Source: Arthrobacter sp. TPD3018
Lineage (GTDB): Bacteria > Pseudomonadota > Alphaproteobacteria > Sphingomonadales > Sphingomonadaceae
Assembly (NCBI GenBank): GCA_003075315.1
Contig: QDFQ01000001.1
Location: forward strand, 1,159,998-1,223,997
Length of the DNA: 64,000 nt
Reading direction: 5' to 3'
Shown here: positions 56,544-64,000 of the stretch, piece after piece
Layout: the number at the start of each line of letters is the position of its first letter
How positions within the stretch are numbered: position 1 is the first letter of the stretch
Notes under the pieces: model-generated
The model's database searches: none
What the model was told of the DNA's origin: nothing
What the model saw: the letters and a program-made list of their open reading frames with translations, nothing else
Translations under genes and position numbers: made by a program

Positions 56544-57011
56544 TCAGGCGGCCTTTGCCTCGTTCGCCGCATTGTCGACGGCGGCGAGGGGGGCACCGGT
56601 CTTGATCGCGATGCTCTTCGGCTTCATCGCTTCCGGCACCTCGCGGACCAGATCGATCACGAGCAGGCCATCGTTGAGCCGCGCATCTTCCACGAACACG
56701 AAATCGGCGAGTTCGAAGCGACGCTCGAAGCTGCGGTTGGCGATGCCGATGTGCAGGAAATTGGCGTTGGCCGCCTTGTCATCCTTCTTGCCGGCGACGA
56801 GCAGCAGGTTCTGCTGCGCGGTAATCTCGATCTCGTCACGGCTGAAGCCGGCGACGGCGAGCGTGATCCGGTACCGGTCGTCGGCGATCCGCTCGAGGTT
56901 GAAGGGGGGGTAGTTTTCCGCGGTCGCGGCGCGCGCGTTGCTTTCCAGCATGTCGAACAGACGGTCGAAACCGATGGTCGAGCGGCGATAGGGGGTCAGG
57001 TCGAGTCGCAT
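56544..57011 (-). CDS. Hsp20/alpha-crystallin small heat-shock protein (IbpA-like)
   Basis: 155 residues from ATG 57011, preceded by GGAGGA. N-terminal LTPYRRSTIGFDRLFDMLESN, the alpha-crystallin domain (YPPFNLERIADDRYRITLAVAGFSRDEIEITAQQN in pieces, VAGKK, FLHIGIANRSFERRFELADFV, DARLNDGLLVIDL) and a C-terminal I-x-I (KSIAIKT) anchor. It holds unfolding proteins in the cytoplasm under heat. A sigma-32-like promoter and a structured leader precede it. Confidence 0.96.
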   Translation of the reverse strand: MRLDLTPYRRSTIGFDRLFDMLESNARAATAENYPPFNLERIADDRYRITLAVAGFSRDEIEITAQQNLLLVAGKKDDKAANANFLHIGIANRSFERRFELADFVFVEDARLNDGLLVIDLVREVPEAMKPKSIAIKTGAPLAAVDNAANEAKAA

Positions 57012-57095
57012 ATCAAATCCTCCGAACGAAGCGAGTTGAACGACGGCATCCACAGCGGTGCGATGCCGGTGCATGGCCCATCATGGCGCCATGCG
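57012..57095 (-). promoter_or_regulatory. ROSE-like RNA thermometer candidate in the Hsp20 leader
   Basis: The roughly 85-base leader can form GCATGGC/GCCATGC, then GGCATC/GATGCC, then a last helix where CTCG pairs with CGGAG around the ribosome site, leaving an unpaired G. The motif TCGCT, the U(U/C)GCU signature of ROSE elements, is 10 bases ahead of GGAGGA. ROSE elements control hsp20 genes in alphaproteobacteria. Pairings were judged by eye. Confidence 0.45.
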
Positions 57096-57101
57096 TCCCC
57101 G

Positions 57102-57130
57102 AATTTGGGAAGGTCCGTACCGGCTTCAAG
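57102..57130 (-). promoter_or_regulatory. Sigma-32-like heat-shock promoter of hsp20
   Basis: On the minus strand CTTGAA (57130-57125) is followed after 15 bases by CCCAAATT (57109-57102), close to the RpoH consensus CTTGAA-N-CCCCATNT. Confidence 0.65.
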
Positions 57131-57261
57131 AGGGGTTGGGCCTGAAAAATCGCGCGTGATTTCAGCGCGCGAAGCCCGGCTATCGCGACCCCAAGCTTCT
57201 CCATCTTTGTAATCCCAGCGAATTAGGGGAGTTTGGCGGCAACGATAAAAGGGAGCTTTCG

Positions 57262-59757
57262 ATGTCGCTGACGCTTGCCATGCTGCTAGCTGGCCAGACC
57301 GTGCCGCAGCCAACGCCCGAGCCCGTGCCGACGCCGGAAAGCGCGCCCATACAAGACGACGCCAGCGCAGCGCAGGGTGCCCCCGCCCCGGCGGGTGCCG
57401 GCGACATCGTCGTCACCGCGCGCCGTCGCGCCGAATCGGTGCAGCGGGTGCCGATCGCGATTTCGGTGATTGGCGGCGCCGAGCTGGACAAGACGGGGGC
57501 GTTCAACGTCAACCGCCTGCAGCAACAGCAACCCTCGCTACAATTCTATTCAAGCAACCCGCGCAACTCGGCGATCAACATCCGCGGGCTGGGCGCGCCG
57601 TTCGGCCTGACGAACGACGGGATCGAACAGGGCGTCGGCTTTTACGTCGATGGCGTATATATCGGGCGGATCGGCGCTTCGACCTTCGACTTCGTCGATG
57701 TCGAGCGCGTCGAGGTGCTGCGCGGGCCGCAGGGCACGCTGTACGGCAAGAATACCACGTCGGGCGCGCTGAATATCACGACCCGGCCGCCGAGCTTCAC
57801 GCCCGAAGCGCGGATCGAGCTGACCGCCGGCAATTACGAATTCGTCCAGGCCAAAGCGTCGGTATCGGGCCCGCTGTCGGATACGGTCGCGCTGCGACTG
57901 TCCGCATCGTCGACGCAGCGCCAGGGCACGATCTATGACGTCACGTCGGGTCGCAATCTGCACCGGCTCGACAACAATGGCGTACGCGGACAGTTGCTGT
58001 GGAATGCGAGCGATAGCCTGAATTTCACGCTGTCGGGCGATTACAATGTGCAGAATCCGCTCTGCTGCGTGCAATATTACGCCCGCGTCGGCACAACGCA
58101 GCGGCCGATCGCGCGGCAATATGCGGCGCTCGCCGCGGCGTTCAATTACCGGCCGCCCAGCACCAATCCGTTCGATCGCGTGACCGACCTGGATGCGCCG
58201 ATCAATTCGCGGCAGGAGATCGGCGGCGTCTCGCTGGTCGGCAATTGGGATCTGGGGCCGGCGACGCTGACCTCGGTCAGCGCGTGGCGTTATTGGGACT
58301 GGCAGCCGCAGAACGATCGCGATTTCATCGGACTGCCGATCACGACGGTGTCGCAGAACCCATCGCAGCAGAAACAGGTGTCGCAGGAGCTGCGTCTGGC
58401 GTCCAATGGCACCAACCGGCTGGACTACACGGTTGGCGCATTCTTCTTTCACCAGACGATCAATACGCAGGGGTCGCAGGTGCAGGGATCCGCGGCGAGC
58501 CGGTTCCTGCTGTCGGGCAACGACGCGAACAATCCCAATGTGCTCAACGGCCTGACGTCGACGAACACGATCAACTTCGACAACACAAGCTTCGCGGTGT
58601 TCGGCAAGCTGAATTGGGCGCTGACGGATGCGCTGCATATCCAGCCGGGCCTGCGGGTCAATTATGATCGGAAATCCGGTTTTTACGAATCGATCGTCAG
58701 CATCCGCAACGCGCAATATGCCTTCACCGCGACGGCGGACAACGTTGCCGCTTTGCTGGCATCGCAGCCGACCGCAGCGGCGCGCACGACCTTTCAGAAC
58801 CAGATCAACACACTGGCGCCGCAACGCTACAGCCCGCGGTTCAGTGCGTGGAATACGTCGGGCGACATCACCGTGTCGTATGACGTCAGTCCCGACATCC
58901 ATGCCTATGCGACCTATGCCCGCAGCTTCAAATCGGGCGGCATCAATCTGTCGGGGCTGCCGCTCAATTCGACCAGCACGGGCGTCGATCTGTCGACGCA
59001 GACGGTGAAGCCCGAGAAGGTCAACAATTACGAGATCGGGTTGAAGACGCAGTTTCTCAACCGGCGGTTGACGCTGAACCTCGCCGGCTATTGGACTGAC
59101 GTGTTCGACTATCAGGCGACGGTGAACAACAATGCGATCAACGTGATCCGCGGGTATCTTGCCAATGCGGGTCAGGTGCGGTCGCGCGGGTTCGAATTCG
59201 ATACGAGCTTTCGGCCGAGCAGCCGGCTGAACCTGTACGTCAACGGTGCCTTCACCGATGCGAAATACGTCCGCTTCGCCAATGCGCCCTGTCCGCCGGA
59301 ATTGTCGGGCGGTTCTGCAGCCAGTGCCACGAACCCGGCGAGTCCAGCGGGGCAGGCGGGCAGCTCCACTCAGCCGTCGTACAGTCCGGCACAATGCGAT
59401 ATCTCCGGTCAGCGGCTGCCGGGTATCTCGAAATGGTCGTTCTCCCTCGGGGGCGAGTATAACGTGCCCGTGGGGAGCAAGGGCGGCGAGGCCTATATCG
59501 GCTATGACGGCAATTACCGCTCGCGCTTCTCATCGAACCCGTCGCCGTCGGCCTATACTTGGATCGAGGGCTATTCGCTGTCGAACGTCCGCGTCGGCTA
59601 TCGCGAGGGCGGCATCAACGTCTTCGGCTGGGTGCGCAACGTATTCGACAAGCAGTATTTCGAGCTGCTTTCGACGCAGTCGGGCAGCACGGGGTTGATC
59701 GTGGGGCAGCCGGGTGATCCGCGGACCTATGGTGTGACGCTGTCGACGCGGTTCTGA
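57262..59757 (+). CDS. TonB-dependent receptor
   Basis: An 831-residue outer-membrane receptor without STN domain. ATG 57262 has GGGAG about six bases ahead. Short signal peptide (SLTLAMLLAGQTVPQ), a Pro/Glu linker, TonB box DIVVTARRR, plug motifs (NRLQQQQPSLQFYSS, INIRGLGAPFGL, VERVEVLRGPQGTLYGKN, GALNITTRPP) and a barrel ending VRNVFDKQYFELL and VTLSTRF. The loop region contains LCCVQYY and many aromatic residues. It belongs to the large sphingomonad receptors that take up diverse aromatics or siderophores; the ligand is unknown. Confidence 0.94.
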   Translation: MSLTLAMLLAGQTVPQPTPEPVPTPESAPIQDDASAAQGAPAPAGAGDIVVTARRRAESVQRVPIAISVIGGAELDKTGAFNVNRLQQQQPSLQFYSSNPRNSAINIRGLGAPFGLTNDGIEQGVGFYVDGVYIGRIGASTFDFVDVERVEVLRGPQGTLYGKNTTSGALNITTRPPSFTPEARIELTAGNYEFVQAKASVSGPLSDTVALRLSASSTQRQGTIYDVTSGRNLHRLDNNGVRGQLLWNASDSLNFTLSGDYNVQNPLCCVQYYARVGTTQRPIARQYAALAAAFNYRPPSTNPFDRVTDLDAPINSRQEIGGVSLVGNWDLGPATLTSVSAWRYWDWQPQNDRDFIGLPITTVSQNPSQQKQVSQELRLASNGTNRLDYTVGAFFFHQTINTQGSQVQGSAASRFLLSGNDANNPNVLNGLTSTNTINFDNTSFAVFGKLNWALTDALHIQPGLRVNYDRKSGFYESIVSIRNAQYAFTATADNVAALLASQPTAAARTTFQNQINTLAPQRYSPRFSAWNTSGDITVSYDVSPDIHAYATYARSFKSGGINLSGLPLNSTSTGVDLSTQTVKPEKVNNYEIGLKTQFLNRRLTLNLAGYWTDVFDYQATVNNNAINVIRGYLANAGQVRSRGFEFDTSFRPSSRLNLYVNGAFTDAKYVRFANAPCPPELSGGSAASATNPASPAGQAGSSTQPSYSPAQCDISGQRLPGISKWSFSLGGEYNVPVGSKGGEAYIGYDGNYRSRFSSNPSPSAYTWIEGYSLSNVRVGYREGGINVFGWVRNVFDKQYFELLSTQSGSTGLIVGQPGDPRTYGVTLSTRF

Positions 59758-59785
59758 GCGACCCTTGGTCCTGCCGGTGTGCGCC

Positions 59786-59852
59786 GGGATCCATGGAGGC
59801 ATTGCAATTAGCTGAGCGTAAGACCGCCGATGGCGCGCTGTCCATGGATCCC
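59786..59852. repeat. 12-bp perfect inverted repeat with 43-bp spacer
   Basis: GGGATCCATGGA and TCCATGGATCCC flank a 43-base spacer, followed by CGCCGGGATGACG on the right, which is REP-like. It follows the TonB receptor stop by about 30 bases. Confidence 0.75.
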
Positions 59853-59894
59853 GACGTGCGCCGGGATGACGAGGATGCGGCGGTATACGGTCTT

Positions 59895-59991
59895 CGTCAT
59901 TCCCGCGGAGGCGGGAATCCAGATGCGCGAGGCTTGCGGCATGATTCGCGGACGTTCGCCAATCTGGATTCCCGCCTTCGCGGGAATGACG
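59895..59991. repeat. REP-like palindrome (ATTCCCGC family)
   Basis: CGTCATTCCCGCGGAGGCGG and GGGAATCCAGAT on the left are mirrored by ATCTGGATTCCCGCC and CGCGGGAATGACG on the right. A third sequence family of the same architecture. Confidence 0.85.
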
Positions 59992-60161
59992 GTGAGGGTG
60001 GCGGCGAGTGGGGTGTGCTCAGGAGTGTCGCCTAAACTCAACGCCGTCGTGCGAGCGGCCCCGCGTTCGGAAAGCGTTCAGCTTTGATCTGCGATAAGGG
60101 AGGGTGCCGGACGGGGGGCGTGAATTGGAAGCTCCCGCCCTTCGCCCGGCGCCGTCGAGGC

Positions 60162-60203
60162 GGTCCGGACAAGCAAACGCCCGGACCGTTTCCGATCCGG
60201 GCG
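60162..60203 (+). promoter_or_regulatory. Competing-hairpin leader element, function unknown
   Basis: GGTCCGG (60162-60168) can pair with CCGGACC (60181-60187), or CGCCCGGA (60178-60185) can pair with TCCGGGCG (60196-60203); the two helices are mutually exclusive. Such a layout is typical of attenuators. It lies about 250 bases ahead of lolC on the same strand. Confidence 0.3.
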
Positions 60204-60450
60204 CCTGCGTGACGAGAAACCCGTCAGCCCCCTTAGGTCGTGTCGTGGACGATCGCGCGTTTTCGCTGCGTCGCCGGAACACTGTTTCCCCGAACCACGG
60301 CCGTTGCCTGTGTCTCAGATGAGTCTGTGCTAGGCAGGGGCAGGGGCTTTGTCACCGGATATTGTCACCCGCCATTTCGATTGCGGCTCCCCTGTGTCGA
60401 ATCCGCAACATTTGTTGCTTGTCGCCGTCTCACCGCCTAGAGCCGCCGCC

Positions 60451-61695
60451 ATGATCCTCTCTACCTATGAACGGATGATCGCGCGGCGATATCTGCTGCC
60501 GGGCAAGGGGGAGGCGTTCATCTTCCTCGTCGCCTCGATCAGCCTCGTCGCGGTGATGCTCGGCGTCGCGGCGCTCGTCATCGTGATGAGCGTGATGAAC
60601 GGCTTTCGCGCCGAGCTGTTCGACAAGATCGTCGGCCTGAACGGCCATGCGGTGATCCAATTCGACCCCACCCGCCCCGTCGACTGGCGGCAGGTGGTGG
60701 CGGACGCGAAGCGGACGCCCAACATCACGTCCGCGGTGCCGATGATCGAACAGCCGCTGGCGGCGACCTATAACGGCCGGGCCGAGGCGGTGCTGGTTCG
60801 CGGCGTGCGGATGCAGGACATCGCGCCGGTGATCGGCAACAAGGTGGTGATGGGATCGCTTGCCGGCGTGACGCCGGGCAGCGGCCGGATCGCGATCGGC
60901 AGCCGGCTTGCCGAGGCGCTGGGCGCCACCGTCGGTAGCGACATATCGCTGTTCAGCCCGCAGGGGCAGACGACGCCGTTCGGCACCGTGCCGCGCATCG
61001 TCAGCTACAAGGTCGCCGCGATCTTCGAGATCGGGCTGTACGATTACGACAAGCAATATGTCTTCATGCCGATCGAGGACGCCCAGACGCTGCTGCTGCT
61101 CGGCGACAATGTCGGCATGGTCGAGATCGAAACGACGAATGCCGACAAGGTGGGGCAGATCCTGGCGCCACTGGGCGATAAATTGCCGCCCGGCGCGGTG
61201 ATCAGCGACTGGCGGAGCATGAATGCGCAGCTGTTCCAGGCGCTGGAGGTAGAGCGGGTGGCGATGTTCACCGTGCTGTCGATCATCATCCTGGTGGCGG
61301 TGTTCAACATCCTGTCGAGCCTGATCATGCTGGTGCGCGCGAAGACGCGTGACATCGCGATCCTGCGGACGATGGGCGCGACGCGGGGCGGGTTGATGCG
61401 CATCTTCATGGTGGTGGGCACGACGATCGGCGCGCTCGGCACCGTCGCGGGGCTGCTCTTGGGCTTCGTCTTCCTGTTCTATCGCCAGGCGGTGGTGAAT
61501 CTTGTCCAGATGGTGACGGGGCAGAACCTGTGGGACCCCTCGATCCGCTATCTCACCGAACTGCCGTCGAAGCCCGATCCGATCGAAATCGTCGTGATCG
61601 CGATCATGGCGCTGGTGTTCAGCTTCCTCGCGACGCTGTATCCGGCGTGGAAGGCGGCAAGCACCGATCCGGTACAGGTCCTTCGCTATGAATAA
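60451..61695 (+). CDS. Lipoprotein-releasing system transmembrane protein LolC/LolE
   Basis: 414 residues from ATG 60451 ([32 protein letters not shown]); the frame upstream is noise. Four transmembrane helices: N-terminal [22 protein letters not shown], then a large periplasmic domain, then three helices at the end ([63 protein letters not shown]). LolCDE extracts outer-membrane lipoproteins from the inner membrane. Alphaproteobacteria often have a single hybrid LolC/E subunit. lolD overlaps its stop by eight bases. Confidence 0.95.
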   Translation: MILSTYERMIARRYLLPGKGEAFIFLVASISLVAVMLGVAALVIVMSVMNGFRAELFDKIVGLNGHAVIQFDPTRPVDWRQVVADAKRTPNITSAVPMIEQPLAATYNGRAEAVLVRGVRMQDIAPVIGNKVVMGSLAGVTPGSGRIAIGSRLAEALGATVGSDISLFSPQGQTTPFGTVPRIVSYKVAAIFEIGLYDYDKQYVFMPIEDAQTLLLLGDNVGMVEIETTNADKVGQILAPLGDKLPPGAVISDWRSMNAQLFQALEVERVAMFTVLSIIILVAVFNILSSLIMLVRAKTRDIAILRTMGATRGGLMRIFMVVGTTIGALGTVAGLLLGFVFLFYRQAVVNLVQMVTGQNLWDPSIRYLTELPSKPDPIEIVVIAIMALVFSFLATLYPAWKAASTDPVQVLRYE

Positions 61696-62359
61696 CGTCC
61701 TCGAAACCGGGCGGCTGACACGCAGCTTCACGCAGGGCGGCGAGACGATCCACGTCCTGCGGGGGGTCGACCTGACCGTGGCGCCGGGCGAGATTGTTGC
61801 GCTGGTCGGGCCGTCTGGATCGGGCAAGTCGACATTGCTGCAGGCGGTGGGCTTGCTGGAAGGCGGGTTCGAGGGTTCGATCCGCATCGCCGGTACCGAG
61901 GCGGCGAAGCTCGACGCGCATGGCCGCACCGTCATGCGCCGCGATCATCTGGGCTTCGTGTACCAGTTCCACCATCTGCTGCCCGACTTCAACGCGACCG
62001 AGAATGTCGTGCTGCCGCAGCTGGTGCATGGCGCGGCGCGCAAGGCGGCGGATGATCGTGCGGTCGCGTTGCTCACCGCGCTGGGTCTGGGGCATCGCCT
62101 GACGCACCGGCCGAGCCAGCTGTCGGGGGGCGAGCAGCAACGCGTCGCGGTAGCGCGGGCGCTCGCCAATCGGCCGGCGCTGGTTTTGGCGGACGAGCCG
62201 ACCGGCAACCTCGACGAACATACCGCGGACATCGTTCTTGCCGAGTTCCTGCGGTTGGTGCGCGGGGAAGGATCGGCGGCGCTGATCGCCACACACAACG
62301 AGCGGCTGGCGCAGAAGATGGACCGCGTCGTCCGCCTGCACGAGGGCGTGCTGTCGTGA
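61688..62359 (+). CDS. lolD: Lipoprotein-releasing system ATP-binding protein
   Basis: 223-residue ABC ATPase. Walker [10 protein letters not shown]-loop [13 protein letters not shown] signature [15 protein letters not shown], Walker [14 protein letters not shown] and switch histidine in [10 protein letters not shown]. The ATPase of LolCDE drives transfer of lipoproteins to LolA. It starts inside the lolC stop region and ends in the start of the GNAT gene. Confidence 0.96.
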   Translation: MNNVLETGRLTRSFTQGGETIHVLRGVDLTVAPGEIVALVGPSGSGKSTLLQAVGLLEGGFEGSIRIAGTEAAKLDAHGRTVMRRDHLGFVYQFHHLLPDFNATENVVLPQLVHGAARKAADDRAVALLTALGLGHRLTHRPSQLSGGEQQRVAVARALANRPALVLADEPTGNLDEHTADIVLAEFLRLVRGEGSAALIATHNERLAQKMDRVVRLHEGVLS

Positions 62360-62949
62360 GCGAAGCGTGGCGGACCACCCCGACATTGGTCGGCCGTCAC
62401 GTCACGCTGCGGCCGCTTGTGCCCGAGGACAAGGAGGCGTTGGTCGCCGTCGCTGCGACGGATGACCTGTGGGACGTGTTCTACGCGAGCGTATCCCAGT
62501 TGAAGGACGCGGATCGCTGGTTCGCTGCCACGTTCGCGCAGGTCGAGCAGGGGCGGGGGCTTGTGTTCGCAGTCTGCGATCCGGCGGGCGTTGTGGTCGG
62601 CACCACGCGATACATGCGGATGAACGAAGGCCATCGGCGTCTGGAGGTCGGCGGCACCTTTTATGCGACGCGGGTCCAGCGCACCGGCGTGAACACCGAG
62701 GCGAAGCGGATGCTGTTGACGCATGCCTTCGACGTGCTGGGCGTACAGTGCGTGCAGATCCGCACCGATGCGCTCAACATCCGCAGCCAGCGCGCGATCG
62801 AACGGTTGGGCGCGAAGCGGGACGGCGTGCTGCGCGGGCATCAGATCGTCGGCGGGCGACTGCGCGACAGCGTCGTCTATTCGATCCTGGACCGCGAATG
62901 GCCGGGCGTGCGCCAGAATCTCGACTATCTGCTTGCGAGGTACGAATGA
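62356..62949 (+). CDS. GNAT-family N-acetyltransferase (RimJ/RimL-like)
   Basis: 197 residues from GTG 62356, overlapping the lolD stop. Pattern: [24 protein letters not shown], then [11 protein letters not shown], the Q/R-x-x-G-x-A-like region [28 protein letters not shown] and [25 protein letters not shown]. Typical of the RimJ/RimL or YdaF group of acetyltransferases acting on proteins or amines. Substrate unknown; overlapping stop and start with the glutathione peroxidase gene show a common operon. Confidence 0.93.
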   Translation: MSEAWRTTPTLVGRHVTLRPLVPEDKEALVAVAATDDLWDVFYASVSQLKDADRWFAATFAQVEQGRGLVFAVCDPAGVVVGTTRYMRMNEGHRRLEVGGTFYATRVQRTGVNTEAKRMLLTHAFDVLGVQCVQIRTDALNIRSQRAIERLGAKRDGVLRGHQIVGGRLRDSVVYSILDREWPGVRQNLDYLLARYE

Positions 62950-63425
62950 GCGGCATCACCGATCTGACCGTGCGAGGCGCGGACGGCAACCCGCTGTCGC
63001 TGGACCGCTGGGCGGGGCAGGTGCTGCTGATCGTCAACACCGCGTCGAAATGCGGGTTCACGCCGCAGTATGAAGGGCTGGAGGCGCTGCACCGGCGGTT
63101 CGCCGACAAGGGGTTCGAGGTGCTGGCCTTTCCCTGCAACCAGTTCGGGGCGCAGGAGCCGGGCGACGCGGCGGAGATCGCGAATTTCTGTTCGCTGACC
63201 TATGACGTGACGTTTCCGGTGTTCGCCAAGATCGACGTCAACGGTGCGGCTGCCGATCCATTGTTCGAGCGGCTGAAGACGGCGGCGCCGGGCGTGCTGG
63301 GGTCGAAGGCGATCAAGTGGAACTTCACCAAGTTCCTGGTGGATCGATCGGGGCGGGTCGTGCGGCGCTATGCGCCGACGACGAAGCCCGAGGATCTTGC
63401 GGTGGATATCGAGGCGTTGCTGTAG
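62946..63425 (+). CDS. Glutathione peroxidase
   Basis: 159 residues from ATG 62946 (ATGA overlap). Cys36 in NTASKCGFTPQY is the peroxidatic residue (a cysteine, not selenocysteine), with FPCNQFGAQEPG and KWNFTKFLVDRSG giving the Gln and Trp of the catalytic set. It reduces peroxides in the cytoplasm. Last gene of the lolC-lolD-GNAT operon; the REP element that follows may end transcription. Confidence 0.95.
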   Translation: MSGITDLTVRGADGNPLSLDRWAGQVLLIVNTASKCGFTPQYEGLEALHRRFADKGFEVLAFPCNQFGAQEPGDAAEIANFCSLTYDVTFPVFAKIDVNGAAADPLFERLKTAAPGVLGSKAIKWNFTKFLVDRSGRVVRRYAPTTKPEDLAVDIEALL

Positions 63426-63450
63426 GGCGGGGCTTCGCATTTCCTCCTGC

Positions 63451-63559
63451 CGTCACCCCGGACTGGTTCCGGGGTCCACTGAGCTGCGCGGGAACGGCAA
63501 GAGGCTCCGGCCATCCCCCCTCGCCGCACAGTGGACCCCGGAACGAGTCCGGGGTGACG
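63451..63559. repeat. REP-like palindrome (long variant)
   Basis: CGTCACCCCGGACTGGTTCC and GTCCACTG on the left are mirrored by CAGTGGACCCCGGAACGAG and TCCGGGGTGACG on the right. Same long variant as 41253-41360. Between convergent genes. Confidence 0.85.
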
Positions 63560-63577
63560 GAGGGGTGAGGCCAGCCG

Positions 63578-64000
63578 TTACAGAGCCGGGGCGGCGAAGG
63601 GCTTGGCACCCTTCTTATGGTGCAGCGCCGACAGGATCGAGGTCACGCCGCCGAACACGAAGCTGATGCCGAGGATGAAGCCGGGCAGCGTCAGCGCCGA
63701 CCAGGGCAGCGTCGCGAGCACGTAGATGGCGAGCAGGATGTTGACGATGCCGAGCGCGATCATCAGCCCGCGTCCGCGCGAAAAGCGTGCGCCGAGACCG
63801 ATTTCCAGCGCACCGCGGATGCCGAGCCAGACGCCGACCAGCAGCGTCAGCGACAGCGCGCCCGACACCGGATCGAAGGCCATCAGCACGCCGATGATCA
63901 GCGACAGCAGGCCGAAGCCGATCGCATAGCCGCGCCCTTCATGCTTGCCCATGAAACCCGCCGCGAGCGAGACGATGCCGGCGGCGATGAAGAAGGCGCC
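63578..64000 (-). CDS. HdeD/DUF308-family membrane protein, 5' end cut by window
   Basis: The open frame continues past the window end, so at least 140 residues are present with no start seen (the in-frame ATG at 63952 is internal: codons upstream of it read FFIAAGIVSLAAGF). About five hydrophobic segments occur, e.g. YAIGFGLLSLIIGVLMAF, LSLTLLVGVWLGIRGAL, MIALGIVNILLAIYVLA and FILGISFVFGGVTSIL, the HdeD-like multi-helix pattern. An acid-resistance role is known for the E. coli protein but not assumed here. Confidence 0.85.
   Translation of the reverse strand, partial: GAFFIAAGIVSLAAGFMGKHEGRGYAIGFGLLSLIIGVLMAFDPVSGALSLTLLVGVWLGIRGALEIGLGARFSRGRGLMIALGIVNILLAIYVLATLPWSALTLPGFILGISFVFGGVTSILSALHHKKGAKPFAAPAL

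Larger units (their letters stand above)
59758..60450. other. Gene-free stretch with palindromes before lolC
   Basis: About 690 bases. It includes two inverted repeats (59786-59852 and 59895-59991), and a leader region with competing hairpins at 60162-60203. Open frames here are short and opposite or interrupted; none is a convincing gene. Confidence 0.55.

Noticed and set aside
60430..61935. 501-codon frame antisense to lolC
   Set aside because: Shadow of lolC and lolD; composition is Arg/His/Asp-rich without structure.
62946..63425. Selenoprotein glutathione peroxidase
   Set aside because: The active-site codon is an ordinary cysteine codon (TGC), with no in-frame TGA or SECIS-like need.

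Overview
The window is GC-rich, densely coded DNA from an alphaproteobacterium, most likely Sphingomonas or a close relative (Sphingomonadaceae). The reasons are the sphingomonad-style gene set (four TonB-dependent receptors in 60 kb, Class II DAHP synthase, LolCDE, a MoxR/VWA pair, a FecI-FecR-FecA trio, a bacterial ACE-type M2 peptidase), many four-base start/stop overlaps, and repeated REP-like palindromes between operons. Taxonomy here is inference from content, not from a marker-gene comparison.

Layout. 1-8.6 kb is outer-membrane uptake: a TonB receptor coupled to a phospholipase C-like gene cut by the window edge, an eroded tail of a GH3-type glycosidase, a LysR regulator, a second receptor with an STN domain, and two unrecognised genes. 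8.6-14.76 kb is a mobile or accessory block. It holds a fold-back palindrome, a two-gene AT-richer cassette (an alpha-helical HEPN-like protein plus a 918-residue ATPase with a KGGMGRTT P-loop and a second Walker A) lying between two near-identical 29-bp palindromic direct repeats, and a tyrosine recombinase next to the 3' end of tRNA-Glu(CTC). This is the best candidate in the window for an undescribed, possibly defensive, system.

14.8-28 kb is core metabolism and envelope: DAHP synthase, a PDZ/M48 protease, a GT39-type glycosyltransferase followed by cysS and a 2-hydroxyacid dehydrogenase, a GT2 glycosyltransferase overlapping a ChbG/HpnK-type deacetylase, and the FecI-FecR-FecA set. 28-45 kb contains the CoxE-like VWA protein and MoxR ATPase (split by a CHAP-domain gene), a DPP-IV peptidase, MgtC, asd, a toxin-antitoxin pair, an alpha/beta hydrolase, an ACE-type peptidase, peroxiredoxin, YqgE, and ahcY under a 20-bp palindromic operator. 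45-57 kb holds gyrA, yaaA with an SDR, a secreted TPR protein, an Lrp regulator, an unusual HisKA protein with a degenerate ATPase half, a polysaccharide deacetylase, a small abundant-looking membrane peptide and an Hsp20 gene with a sigma-32-like promoter and a ROSE-like leader. 57-64 kb has a fourth TonB receptor, then lolC-lolD-GNAT-glutathione peroxidase as one overlapping operon, and an HdeD-like membrane protein running off the end.

No rRNA, CRISPR array or complete insertion sequence was seen. Long open frames opposite gyrA, ahcY, the DPP-IV gene and other genes are GC-skew shadows and are left out.
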